A stretch of DNA of 64,000 bases. Source: Anabaena catenula FACHB-362. Its GTDB lineage: Bacteria > Cyanobacteriota > Cyanobacteriia > Cyanobacteriales > Nostocaceae. Shown here in pieces: positions 55,665-64,000 of the stretch. The notes beneath the pieces are model-generated. The model saw only the letters and a list, made by a program, of their open reading frames with translations, made no database searches and was not told the origin of the DNA. The translations under genes were made by a program, and so were the position numbers. The stretch lies in NCBI RefSeq assembly GCF_014698735.1, contig NZ_JACJTQ010000004.1, positions 62,001 to 126,000 on the forward strand, given 5' to 3'. Position 1 is the first letter of the stretch, and every line of letters starts with the position of its first letter.

Positions 55665-58379
55665 ATGTCTAATAAAAAAAGAGTCTTATTCTTTTCTCCC
55701 TATGGATCAGGTTTAGTTCATAAACAAGTAGATGCTGTTGTAGCTACTTCATTAAGATTGCGTGGCTGTGAAGTTTTGGTTGTAGGTTGCGACAGAATTT
55801 ATCAAAACTGTGCTGTTACAAGATTTGACGAGGACAATAACAAATGTCAACAATGTACTCAAATAGGCAAACATTTCTTTGCGGAAGTATTTGAACTTCC
55901 TTACATACAAATAGGGAGTTTTATTGAAAGTGATGATTACGCTGCTGCTAACAATTGGCTAGAAACAGTAAGTCCTGACAATTATGCAAATGCTATCTAT
56001 CAGGACTTAGCAATTGGCCAATGGGTAACTTCAACTATTTACACTTATTTTCGTATTTCTGCTGCTGGACTATCTCGAAAAGATGTCCAAATAGTTCATA
56101 GAAAATATTTAATAGATGGTTTCGTAACTTATAAAGCCTTAGTGAGAATTTTTAGTGAGTATCAACCAACCAATATATTTTTATTCAATGGAAGATTTGC
56201 TCCCTATCAAGTAGCATTTGAAGTTGCACGTCTTCAGAACATAGATGTAATTACTCATGAAAGAGCCTTCATCGATGATAGCTTTATGTTCTTTGATAAC
56301 TATCCCACATATAATACACAACCTATATTAGATTGTGTTAAATCTTGGGAAAACACAACTTTAACTCACGAAGAAATACAACAAACAAAAAATTATTTCA
56401 TACATCGTGAATACGGTGTAAATATGAATTGGCACGCCTTTTATAATTTTCAAACTAATTATTTAGATGTTCGTTATAAACTGCGAATACCATCAGATGC
56501 CAAAATATTAGTTGTATTTACCTCCAGTGAAGATGAACTAGCTGCATTAACAGATAGAGCTAAAATTACTGCACAATTTGAGATTATTGCCAATCTTATC
56601 GAAATTTTTAGAAATAGAACTGAGTATTTAGTAATTCGCCATCATCCTTTTATAGCAGGTAATCTTACAGATATATCAGAGACTTATTCTTTAACAAAAG
56701 CCTATAAGCAAATTTTTTCTGCTCCAGAAAATGTTAGATTTGTAATGCCTTCTGAGCAACTAACTTCTTACTCATTGTTATGGAATGCAGAAGCAGCAAT
56801 TGCTTGCTTTAGTACAGTCGCAATTGAAACAATTGCTAGGGGTATTCCAACTGCAATTTTAGCAACTTCAGCTTATGAAAAGGCTTCTCAGTATATTATT
56901 ACTGACACTACGGTAGAGCATCTCACTCAAATTGTAGAAAGTCTTTTGGTAGATACAGTAAAAATTACAACAGATGATTTAAAGAGAGTTTATCGCTTTA
57001 CGAATTCTTTCTTCTTTAAGTTTTCCCATAAATTCCGTTCACTGGGTATTAAAGATATTCATTTTCTTGATTTGCGATTTAAAACAGTAGACGAATTACA
57101 ACCAGGCAATGATCCAACCCTAGATAAAATATGTGACAGGATTATGACAGGGGCTTCCTTTGCAAATCTACCTGGAGAAGATTTCAGCAACCGCATTTCC
57201 GAAAATGAAGAAGCTTTCTATCAAGAAGAATTATTAGCAATAGAACAATATAAAAAACTGGTCAGACAACAAACTGTAAATAATCTCAATAATTTAATTA
57301 TTGATCCTTTAAAAGTAGGTATCATATACCTAAACTACAAAGCTAATTACACAGATGGAAGTAAACTTTCATCCGATTATTTTTCCCAATCAAGATATAA
57401 AAATATTCTCATCCATGAAGTTAATAATTGTGAAAGTGATAAGTATGAAGAAATTATAGAAGATATCCTATCTTTGATTGAAGATACACCAGCCGAATAT
57501 ATCTTAGTTGCTAATAACTACACACAATATGATGAATCATTCATTTCTTCATCTCTCGATATTCTCACATCTCCAGATTCTCAAAACTTGACAGGAGTTT
57601 TTAGCGCAGCTTGGTTATCTTCTATAGAAGATAGAATTGAAGATGCTATATTCATGCCAGGATTATTTAATACTCAAGGGCAATTTTTATGCCGTAGCGG
57701 AAAAATGACCTATGCAGAAGCTGTAAGGTTACTACCCATACTCGGATTTCCATTAACTCTTTTATCATTTACTATATTCAGTAAGAACACACTGAGAGGA
57801 ATTTTACAATCGATACAAGGACTTTCTGTAATTGAGGCATCTCAACAAGTATTTGCATCTATTTTCGAGAGCGAAAATGTATTCAAACTAGAATTACCTA
57901 AATTAATAATTCGTCAAGAATTAGCAGTTTTTCAAGATATTAATTTACAATATTTAGTACCATATTTCCAAGAAACATTAAATTTAAGAGAAGTTAATTT
58001 AATAATGTTTCCGAATTGGGAACAGCTAGAAGAAGCTATTGTGCAAGATTTAATCACCATAATTAAATCTGTGGTTACAGATTTTGAAGTTCCAAAAACT
58101 ACCTTACTCATTCATATTGGTGCAATAAATGAAGAAGATGCTCAGGTTGTCATATCTACGGCAATTATGCAACTAATCATGGAAGAAAATATAGAGATTT
58201 CTGATGAATTACAAATTTCGTTTGTAGGCATTTTGAATGAAAAGGAATGGGAAGCTTTAAAAGCAACACTCCATGCACAGATGATTGTGAATCAGGAAAA
58301 TCAGATGCTCATACCACCACAACTAGAAGGAATTCCTAAGTTATGGTTTAATCAAGATTTAAGTCAAGAATATCAATAA
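55665..58379 (+). CDS. Large candidate glycosyltransferase (capsule-synthesis-like) of the pse island
   Basis: A 904-residue protein I cannot assign firmly. The N-terminal half (about 1-450) looks like a GT-B transferase related to capsule-synthesis (Kdo-transferase-like) proteins: FFSPYGSGLVHKQVDAVV, VITHERAFIDDS, VIRHHPFIAG and IACFSTVAIETIARGIPTAI, the usual S-T-x-x-x-E nucleotide-sugar region. The C-terminal half has a segment (REVNLIMFPNWEQLEEAIVQ) like extensions found in cyanobacterial glycosyltransferases. Kdo and pseudaminic acid are both CMP-activated, so it could be the pseudaminyltransferase; this is inference. The last 32 bases overlap the convergent gene. Confidence 0.6.
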   Translation: MSNKKRVLFFSPYGSGLVHKQVDAVVATSLRLRGCEVLVVGCDRIYQNCAVTRFDEDNNKCQQCTQIGKHFFAEVFELPYIQIGSFIESDDYAAANNWLETVSPDNYANAIYQDLAIGQWVTSTIYTYFRISAAGLSRKDVQIVHRKYLIDGFVTYKALVRIFSEYQPTNIFLFNGRFAPYQVAFEVARLQNIDVITHERAFIDDSFMFFDNYPTYNTQPILDCVKSWENTTLTHEEIQQTKNYFIHREYGVNMNWHAFYNFQTNYLDVRYKLRIPSDAKILVVFTSSEDELAALTDRAKITAQFEIIANLIEIFRNRTEYLVIRHHPFIAGNLTDISETYSLTKAYKQIFSAPENVRFVMPSEQLTSYSLLWNAEAAIACFSTVAIETIARGIPTAILATSAYEKASQYIITDTTVEHLTQIVESLLVDTVKITTDDLKRVYRFTNSFFFKFSHKFRSLGIKDIHFLDLRFKTVDELQPGNDPTLDKICDRIMTGASFANLPGEDFSNRISENEEAFYQEELLAIEQYKKLVRQQTVNNLNNLIIDPLKVGIIYLNYKANYTDGSKLSSDYFSQSRYKNILIHEVNNCESDKYEEIIEDILSLIEDTPAEYILVANNYTQYDESFISSSLDILTSPDSQNLTGVFSAAWLSSIEDRIEDAIFMPGLFNTQGQFLCRSGKMTYAEAVRLLPILGFPLTLLSFTIFSKNTLRGILQSIQGLSVIEASQQVFASIFESENVFKLELPKLIIRQELAVFQDINLQYLVPYFQETLNLREVNLIMFPNWEQLEEAIVQDLITIIKSVVTDFEVPKTTLLIHIGAINEEDAQVVISTAIMQLIMEENIEISDELQISFVGILNEKEWEALKATLHAQMIVNQENQMLIPPQLEGIPKLWFNQDLSQEYQ

Positions 58380-59154
58380 CTTCATTAAGGGAATTTAATC
58401 GTTGACCAATAATTTGATACTTTTGCTCATCACTCTCTATAGCAGAAAGTGTGACGTAGGATCTTTCATAAGCCCAACTATTAAATGAAACTCTCACATT
58501 TAAACCCGCAACACTCGCTAAAATTTCTGGTAGGTTAATAAAAAACTTCCTGTAAACATTAATATATCGGCTCTCACATAGGTAAGCTTTACCAAAACCC
58601 ATAGCTACACAGTGCAAATTAGGATGACTTTTTAAATAATCAAACATTGCATGAGTACAACAAGCAGAATTAATGTTAAATATATCATCTAGCACTATCA
58701 AACCACTGTTGGAAATATATAAAGTAGAAAGATCCATATCTGAGTAAACAGCATCATAGCTATGTTCACCATCTATATGAATAAACCTGAACAAAGGAGA
58801 ATAAGGTTCTAAGAACTTTGAATGACGCTTGGAAATAAAAATTGAGTCTATCTGAAAATAAACTAATTGGTTATTTTCAATGCCTGAAAAGTGAGATATT
58901 ATGGGATAAATATTATCAGAATTTTGATATGGATCTATGAGAAATAATCTTTCCTTTTCTTCTAGAGAGGTTGCCAAAAGTGCAGATGTTGCACCTTCTA
59001 GTACACCAATTTCCAGAATATCACCTGGTATTTCCAGGATCTTTTGTAATCCTAAAAGTTGTTCAAAAATGTGAATATTGTATATATTTAAATGAGTAAT
59101 TTCTGAAAATGTATTAAGATATCTTTGAATTAGTGGATTATTATTATCTTGCAT
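58348..59154 (-). CDS. Class I SAM-dependent methyltransferase (Methyltransf_24 type)
   Basis: A 268-residue protein with motif I in DILEIGVLEGATSALLATSL, an acidic residue after LFLIDPYQN, FRFIHIDGEHSYDAVYSDMD and GLIVLDDIF, the pattern of the TylF/Methyltransf_24 family. It overlaps the opposite-strand gene by 32 bases at their 3' ends. It is the last gene of a minus-strand series with glycosyltransferases, so it may methylate a sugar or a cell-surface component. ATG 59154. Confidence 0.82.
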   Translation of the reverse strand: MQDNNNPLIQRYLNTFSEITHLNIYNIHIFEQLLGLQKILEIPGDILEIGVLEGATSALLATSLEEKERLFLIDPYQNSDNIYPIISHFSGIENNQLVYFQIDSIFISKRHSKFLEPYSPLFRFIHIDGEHSYDAVYSDMDLSTLYISNSGLIVLDDIFNINSACCTHAMFDYLKSHPNLHCVAMGFGKAYLCESRYINVYRKFFINLPEILASVAGLNVRVSFNSWAYERSYVTLSAIESDEQKYQIIGQRLNSLNEVIDILDLNLD

Positions 59155-59243
59155 GGGAATATCAACTTAAACTGTTCTACATTAATACTATAATTCTAGC
59201 CAAATTCTGCCCAAATTGAGAATTGTATTTTCTGAAAAAAGCG

Positions 59244-60398
59244 TTATTTCATGGAAACTAATTTAAATAATACATTTTCTAATTGCTCAACAGCACGGGT
59301 TTGGCTAAACTTAGACATAGCTGTTTGTTGTCCTGCATAAGTTATTCTTTCCCACTCTTCTGGATTAATCAACAGAGAAGACAAAACATCAGCTAAGTCT
59401 AAAGGATTTTCTGACTCAAACTTTAACCCATCCTCACCATGTTCTACTATTTCCCCCGCACCACCAGTTCCACTAGTGACTAATGTTAATCCAGCTGCCA
59501 TTGCTTCAATTTGACTAATACCAAAAGGTTCTGGAAATCGAGAAGGAAATACTAAAACATTATGTGTACGGTAAAGTTCCTTCAGTTCTTGACGAGAGAG
59601 AACTCCAGGAAACTTTACTTGATTTTGCATTCCTTCTGATTCAACAAATTCTTTTAGAGCTTCCACAAATTCTGGTTTCATAGTTCCTCCAGCTATGGTA
59701 ACTGAAAATTCAATTCCAGCATTATGGAGTAAGGAAAGAGCTTCAATGAGTACATCAGCACCTTTGTATGGCATTACCAAACTAGCATAGGCAATACGGA
59801 TTTTATCCCTGGGTGGTAATTCAGCTTGATAAAATTCTTCAACCGCAGCACCTGGATAAATCGTTTGAGTAGTTTCTACGGGATAGTTTGTTTCCTCTAA
59901 ATTAGATTTGATCCAATCGCTACAGGTTATATATTGATGTAACTTACTTTTAGGAGTTAATATAGGGAGATAACCAGGGCTATTATTCATTACGTAATGG
60001 GCAACTGGAATACCATCTGCGAGGATTTTATCTAATAATTCTATGCCTAAAAAATCAATATTTCCTGCTAGACAAATATCTGGCTGAAAATTTTGTAATT
60101 CTTCAGCTGTAATTTTACGATTCTCCAAAATTCTAGGTAACATCAACTCTGGAGAATACCACTGTGGTCCTTCATTTGTCCATTCTCCACACAAATATAA
60201 GCTGCGGTGAACTACGGGTGCTGGTTCAGCTATTTCGTAATTAGTAGCATATTCTTCTGCGTTACTTGTCAGCACTAAAACATTATGTCCACGAAGATGC
60301 AATAATCTAGCGTAGTCAGCTATAGAACGTTCATATCCACCAAGAACTTGAGGTGGATATAAATTACTAACAATTAAAATTTTTAACTTATCCAACAT
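59244..60398 (-). CDS. Glycosyltransferase family 4 protein
   Basis: A GT-B glycosyltransferase of family 4, 384 residues. N-terminal block ILIVSNLYPPQVLGGYERS, then IAYASLVMPYKGADVLIEAL, and the E-x7-E motif in PEPFGISQIEAMAAGLTLVT, typical of retaining transferases using nucleotide sugars. The sugar is unknown. About 90 bases separate it from the downstream methyltransferase gene; ATG 60398. Confidence 0.92.
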   Translation of the reverse strand: MLDKLKILIVSNLYPPQVLGGYERSIADYARLLHLRGHNVLVLTSNAEEYATNYEIAEPAPVVHRSLYLCGEWTNEGPQWYSPELMLPRILENRKITAEELQNFQPDICLAGNIDFLGIELLDKILADGIPVAHYVMNNSPGYLPILTPKSKLHQYITCSDWIKSNLEETNYPVETTQTIYPGAAVEEFYQAELPPRDKIRIAYASLVMPYKGADVLIEALSLLHNAGIEFSVTIAGGTMKPEFVEALKEFVESEGMQNQVKFPGVLSRQELKELYRTHNVLVFPSRFPEPFGISQIEAMAAGLTLVTSGTGGAGEIVEHGEDGLKFESENPLDLADVLSSLLINPEEWERITYAGQQTAMSKFSQTRAVEQLENVLFKLVSMK

Positions 60399-60552
60399 AC
60401 TATCCTTTAAATATTTGTTTTCTCAATAATTCATGTACACTGATAATTTGACCCTATATAGAGCTTTATTGTTTAATAAACCAACAATAATAATTAATTT
60501 TGTCATCTTTCAAGTGGATGTGGATTTTTATCTATGTAACTATAACTAATAT

Positions 60553-61395
60553 CTAATCAAATAACCTGCCAGGATACTTTCTCTGCTCTGGTGGTAAAAC
60601 TTGAATTAACTCTTGAATACTTGGTAAGTGAACTTCTACATCATGCCAAATCATCATATTATTTCCTCCTACTACTATCGTCCCGTCATATAGTTGAAAT
60701 ACATATGTCCAGAATTGATAGTTATGATTCATTTGCCAGATAGAATTGTCTTTAATTCCAAACAAAGGAAAATATTGCGAATCTACAAATATGGCATTCC
60801 ATTCAGTAGAAGCAATTAATTCATAACCTTTTTTTTGACCTAGTGCTTGTAATGCTAGTAAAGATGAACCATGATATACTTCTTGATCTTTAGGTTGTAC
60901 ATGGTATATATAATGGGGAATAGTTGGATTAAATTCAATCATAACAACTTTAGGGTGATAGACTTCCAGTGAATACCAAATATAATAATCATTACCGTCG
61001 ATATCTATTGACATAAAATCAAAATCGACAGGAATAGAAGTAGTTTGTAAAACTTTATCTAAAGTGTTTTCTCCATCAAAACTAATAAATTTATTTAAAC
61101 AAATAACTTCATTTTTCTCACCGTATCGACTTGCTAATAAATCATAATCTCGTGAGTTCGCTTCAATTTGTACTGATGACCAACCGCAATTGTTAATAAG
61201 ATTGTAAGTATTACTAAAACGTTTACCATCACCAGCACCAAATTCCACACACCAATGATTTTGATTAGGAATTATCTCGAAAATCTTCTCAATAATCCCA
61301 TCTTCACCTAACTGGGAAGTAACAATTTTTTTATGCTGCAATAACCAATTATTTGAATTATATAGAGGAAATTGTGATTGATTGTTATCTCTCAT
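60553..61395 (-). CDS. FkbM-like methyltransferase-fold protein
   Basis: A 280-residue protein related to FkbM-type SAM methyltransferases: SQLGEDGIIEKIFEIIP, WCVEFGAGDGKRFSNTYNL (SAM-binding glycine-rich motif), SVQIEANSRDY and DFMSIDIDGNDYYIWYSL. It has a long C-terminal region (about 180-280) not typical of the minimal fold. It may O-methylate a sugar or may be structural. It lies between a SPINDLY-type transferase and a GT4 enzyme. ATG 61395. Confidence 0.75.
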   Translation of the reverse strand: MRDNNQSQFPLYNSNNWLLQHKKIVTSQLGEDGIIEKIFEIIPNQNHWCVEFGAGDGKRFSNTYNLINNCGWSSVQIEANSRDYDLLASRYGEKNEVICLNKFISFDGENTLDKVLQTTSIPVDFDFMSIDIDGNDYYIWYSLEVYHPKVVMIEFNPTIPHYIYHVQPKDQEVYHGSSLLALQALGQKKGYELIASTEWNAIFVDSQYFPLFGIKDNSIWQMNHNYQFWTYVFQLYDGTIVVGGNNMMIWHDVEVHLPSIQELIQVLPPEQRKYPGRLFD

Positions 61396-61493
61396 AATCT
61401 ATTGTGTAAAATAAACAAAATTTAATATTTTGATTTTCCCAACATCTCTGTGTTTGTACAGTCGTAACTAACTGATGGTTAACTATCAGTAAT

Positions 61494-63698
61494 TTATATG
61501 AACCTATCCCACATTTGCTGATAAGCCTTTTCCATATCACGGGTGAACTGTTTACCATTCCAAAGCGGTGCTGTCTGTCGTGACTTTAATAATTTCCAGT
61601 GAATTTCTTTTCTCATATCAGCATCTTTACCCAAGCGCACACCCCATTCTATATACTCTTCATCATTCCAAGCAATACCTTCACTAATACCCGCATTCAC
61701 CATCATCGTATAACTATTGCGAGCGGAAAACTGCTCTCCCACTTTCGTGACCAAAGGGACACCCACCCATAAAGTTTCCATTGTTGTAGTTGCGCCATTA
61801 TAGGGATAGGTATCTAACACCACATCGGCAATCATTAAATTAGCACGATGAACTGAGGATAAGGGTACTTTTTCTAAAAATCGTAATCTCTCTTTACTGA
61901 CTCCTTCTTCTTCCGCAATTTGTTCAAAAAACTCTCTAATCACACGTACATCTTTATTAATATCCTTGATTAAAAAATAACTATTTGGTACTTGTTTGAG
62001 GATTTTCATTTGTAAGCGTACATTATCAGGATTGCGTTTATAACCAGATTGAGCGCTAAAATAAATTACTGCATCATTGGGGATTTCTAAATCCTCTCGT
62101 CGTAGAGTTGGTACACCAATTTCAAAACCATCAACCCCTAGATAGGCATTTGGTAAACGCCAAATTTTTTCACTGTAATATTCTTGGGCATATTCTGGTA
62201 AAACATAATTATCAGCAATATAGTAATCAATAGCAGGGATTCCCGAACCATCCCAACCTAACCATGTTACTTGAATCGGGGCAGGTTTTAGTGCTATTGC
62301 TTCACAGCTAATATCCGCAGTCATACTATCAAGATCAATTAAAATATCAATTTTATCTTGATGAATTTGTTCGGCAATTTCTATGCCATCTCTTCCTAAT
62401 TTTCTGACATGATCTGAATTGTCTTCATACCAATTTTGGAGAAAATCGTCAATATGAGAAAGGTGATTTACAAAATAAGTATAAATTTCAAACTGCTCTC
62501 TATCATGATGTTGATATAACCATCTGGCTAACCAACCCACAGAATGTTCTCGAAAACAATGGGAAAGATAACCAATTTTTAGTTGTTTTTTTGGCTTTCT
62601 GATTCTCTGAGCATTGGCTTGAGAGTAACGTTTAGATTGCGCTTGAGCAGAGACTTCAATATTAGCTTGGCATAATTTGAGAATTTGGTTATGTAAAGAA
62701 CGGTTTTGGCGAGCAGCATCCCGAATATAGGGCAGAAAATATGTAGAATTGATGAGACGATAAATTTTAGTACGATCTATATTTGGTTGCTCGGTAATTA
62801 GTTGATTTAAACAATTTTCATATTGTCGAATAATTGGAATTGCTTCTTGCCAACGTCCCCCAGAACGCAATAAACCCTCTAAGACGACAAAATTAGCATT
62901 AATTAAATCTGTTGTATTTTGAGCCAGATCATATATTTGTTTAGCAATTTCAATTCCTTGATTAAAATCACAAATTTCATAATAAAAACTAGCTAAATGA
63001 CTCAAAACTTCGGAAATAACTGCTGGATAGGGATAGTTTATTTTTAAACATAGTTCAGCATATTTAATTGCTAAGTTAAATCGATGTCCTGCATAAGCAA
63101 CTTCAGTAGCAGTTAACATCAAAGTATGAGTAAGTTGCAAAGGGTCAAGATAGGGAATACAAGCTTCAGCAAATTCTAATACCCAAGGTTCAAATGGTAC
63201 TGACTTCAAAGCATTTTTTAAGACTGAAAATAATAATTCTTTATCTATTTCTAGTTCTAAATCAGCACCTATAAACTCAATAATTCCTAATTGCTGAAAA
63301 TCTTCACTAGTCAGATTTCCTAAATGCAAAGATAGTTGAATTATTTGGAAAAGATTATTTATATCACCAGGATTAATTTCCCGAATATGTTGGCGAATTA
63401 ACCAAGCCAGTTGATATTGTTGTAATTTTTCTTGGTGTTGTGCTTCAGTTGCTAAAACTTTGACTAATTCCTGAGTCCATTCCTCTATTTCTGCTTCTTC
63501 TCCCTCAAAAATTGCTAACATCCAAGCCGTTTGAGCATCTGCTTCTTCACCCTGCAAAAGTAGCGCTAATCCTAAATACCAATGATATTCTTTAACTTCT
63601 GGTTCATTAGTAATTAGTTCTTGATAAAGTTCTACTGCTTGCAAATATTTACCCTGATGAAAAGCTGTAAATGCTTGTTTTTCTTGATGATCAATCAT
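61494..63698 (-). CDS. SPINDLY/OGT-like TPR glycosyltransferase
   Basis: A 734-residue GT41-type protein. Residues 1-340 are helical, TPR-like repeats (AFHQGKYLQAVELYQELI is the first). Residues about 370-734 are the catalytic domain: LKIGYLSHCFREHSVGWL, IDILIDLDSMTADIS, VTWLGWDGSGIPAIDYYIAD and VLDTYPYNGATTTMETLWVG, the O-GlcNAc transferase pattern (with G-x-GA/T-nucleotide contacts). Such proteins glycosylate Ser/Thr or fucosylate proteins. It faces the pse island from the other side and may glycosylate the same surface proteins. ATG 63698. Confidence 0.9.
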   Translation of the reverse strand: MIDHQEKQAFTAFHQGKYLQAVELYQELITNEPEVKEYHWYLGLALLLQGEEADAQTAWMLAIFEGEEAEIEEWTQELVKVLATEAQHQEKLQQYQLAWLIRQHIREINPGDINNLFQIIQLSLHLGNLTSEDFQQLGIIEFIGADLELEIDKELLFSVLKNALKSVPFEPWVLEFAEACIPYLDPLQLTHTLMLTATEVAYAGHRFNLAIKYAELCLKINYPYPAVISEVLSHLASFYYEICDFNQGIEIAKQIYDLAQNTTDLINANFVVLEGLLRSGGRWQEAIPIIRQYENCLNQLITEQPNIDRTKIYRLINSTYFLPYIRDAARQNRSLHNQILKLCQANIEVSAQAQSKRYSQANAQRIRKPKKQLKIGYLSHCFREHSVGWLARWLYQHHDREQFEIYTYFVNHLSHIDDFLQNWYEDNSDHVRKLGRDGIEIAEQIHQDKIDILIDLDSMTADISCEAIALKPAPIQVTWLGWDGSGIPAIDYYIADNYVLPEYAQEYYSEKIWRLPNAYLGVDGFEIGVPTLRREDLEIPNDAVIYFSAQSGYKRNPDNVRLQMKILKQVPNSYFLIKDINKDVRVIREFFEQIAEEEGVSKERLRFLEKVPLSSVHRANLMIADVVLDTYPYNGATTTMETLWVGVPLVTKVGEQFSARNSYTMMVNAGISEGIAWNDEEYIEWGVRLGKDADMRKEIHWKLLKSRQTAPLWNGKQFTRDMEKAYQQMWDRFI

Positions 63699-63732
63699 TT
63701 TTTTGCTCTGTATATTTTGTTTAAGAGCTTGG

Positions 63733-63771
63733 TAAAAAAAACAAAAGTGAGTAAAGCCAATTACTCACTTT
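63733..63771 (-). terminator. Rho-independent terminator of the gene at the window end
   Basis: On the minus strand an 11-bp perfect stem (AAAGTGAGTAA / TTACTCACTTT) with a 6-nt loop is followed by TGTTTTTTTT, a strong intrinsic terminator. It lies about 150 bases past the stop of the partial gene at 63920 and just before the SPINDLY-type gene start, so it separates the two transcripts. Confidence 0.85.
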
Positions 63772-63836
63772 ATTATTTAAGTATAACTAACTAAACACTG
63801 AAAATATAAATATACATCTTTGGTAAATAAACTAGA

Positions 63837-63860
63837 AGCGTTCCATTGAACGTCTCTACA
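63837..63860. repeat. Partial copy of the GACGTTCCATGGAACGTC palindrome
   Basis: The bases AGCGTTCCATTGAACGTCTC are a slightly diverged copy of the right half and centre of the 30-bp palindrome at 35285-35314 (two mismatches at the centre and edge). Confidence 0.7.
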
Positions 63861-63919
63861 AGAATTCTAAAAGATGCACATTTAAATTCAGTCGATGTCT
63901 AACAATCTTCCTAAGTGTT

Positions 63920-64000
63920 TTAGTCGATAGTAGCGAAGCCAGCGCCAGCGTTACATACAGGTTGGGTAGTTAAGTCAGCAATTAATGTTACAGAGGTAGC
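63920..64000 (-). CDS. C-terminal end of an unknown protein (cut by window end)
   Basis: The minus-strand frame from the window edge reads 26 codons to a TAA: it ends TTQPVCNAGAGFATID. A terminator hairpin downstream supports a real gene end. The rest is outside the window, so the product cannot be named; the small, Thr/Ala-rich end with one cysteine would suit a secreted or pilin-like protein, but this is a guess. Confidence 0.45.
   Translation of the reverse strand, partial: ATSVTLIADLTTQPVCNAGAGFATID

Overview
The window looks like a chromosomal segment of a filamentous, probably heterocyst-forming cyanobacterium (Nostoc/Anabaena/Nodularia-like). Support: AT-rich DNA with frequent GCGATCGC (HIP1) octamers, heptanucleotide tandem repeats (STRR type) between and against genes, dispersed palindromic repeats, and cyanobacteria-typical families (DUF3326, DUF4327, DUF1400 hydrolases, Uma2 and Rpn/DUF4351 nucleases, SPINDLY-type transferases). 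Genus is inference; no rRNA or species marker is present.

Layout. 0-6.3 kb: end of a histidine kinase, two tandem secreted amidases, pyrG. 6.3-10.1 kb: a small internally duplicated protein, an AllA-like cupin, a VapBC-type toxin-antitoxin pair and a fused GmrSD-type DUF262/DUF1524 nuclease. 10.2-25.6 kb: mostly core genes (acnB, a ferredoxin, DUF3326, CPBP protease, a ParM/ParR-like pair, DedA, a Gfo/Idh oxidoreductase, queC, a CBS/CorC membrane protein, tRNA-CAU, GNAT). 25.7-38.2 kb: pyrE, then an accessory stretch with toxin-antitoxin modules, a pentapeptide-repeat protein fused to an Mrr-like nuclease, Rpn and Uma2 nucleases, a stand-alone PCP-reductase-domain mini-protein, riboswitch-controlled thiC, an unknown gene coupled to DUF2726, and gene remnants. 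38.2-43.5 kb: pseudouridine synthase, a PP2C phosphatase next to an FHA/kinase gene, DUF4327, a small membrane-anchored protein. 43.5-63.7 kb: a surface-glycan island.

The most coherent system is the island at 43.5-58.4 kb. It has pseB, pseC, an SpsF-type cytidylyltransferase, a pseG-pseH fusion and pseI, which is enough for CMP-pseudaminic acid. It also has pseA with dedicated hisH/hisF paralogues, which predicts an acetamidino form, plus two methyltransferases. It ends in a GSCFA-dioxygenase fusion and a 904-residue candidate glycosyltransferase. A convergent block (58.3-63.7 kb) adds two methyltransferase-like proteins, a GT4 glycosyltransferase and a SPINDLY/OGT-like TPR protein. Cyanobacteria have no flagella, so the acceptor would be pili, S-layer, another surface protein or polysaccharide; this is inference.

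The most unusual single gene is the pentapeptide-repeat/Mrr nuclease fusion at 28.3-30.1 kb, a possible nucleic-acid-targeting defence protein. Family calls come from reading protein motifs without database searches.
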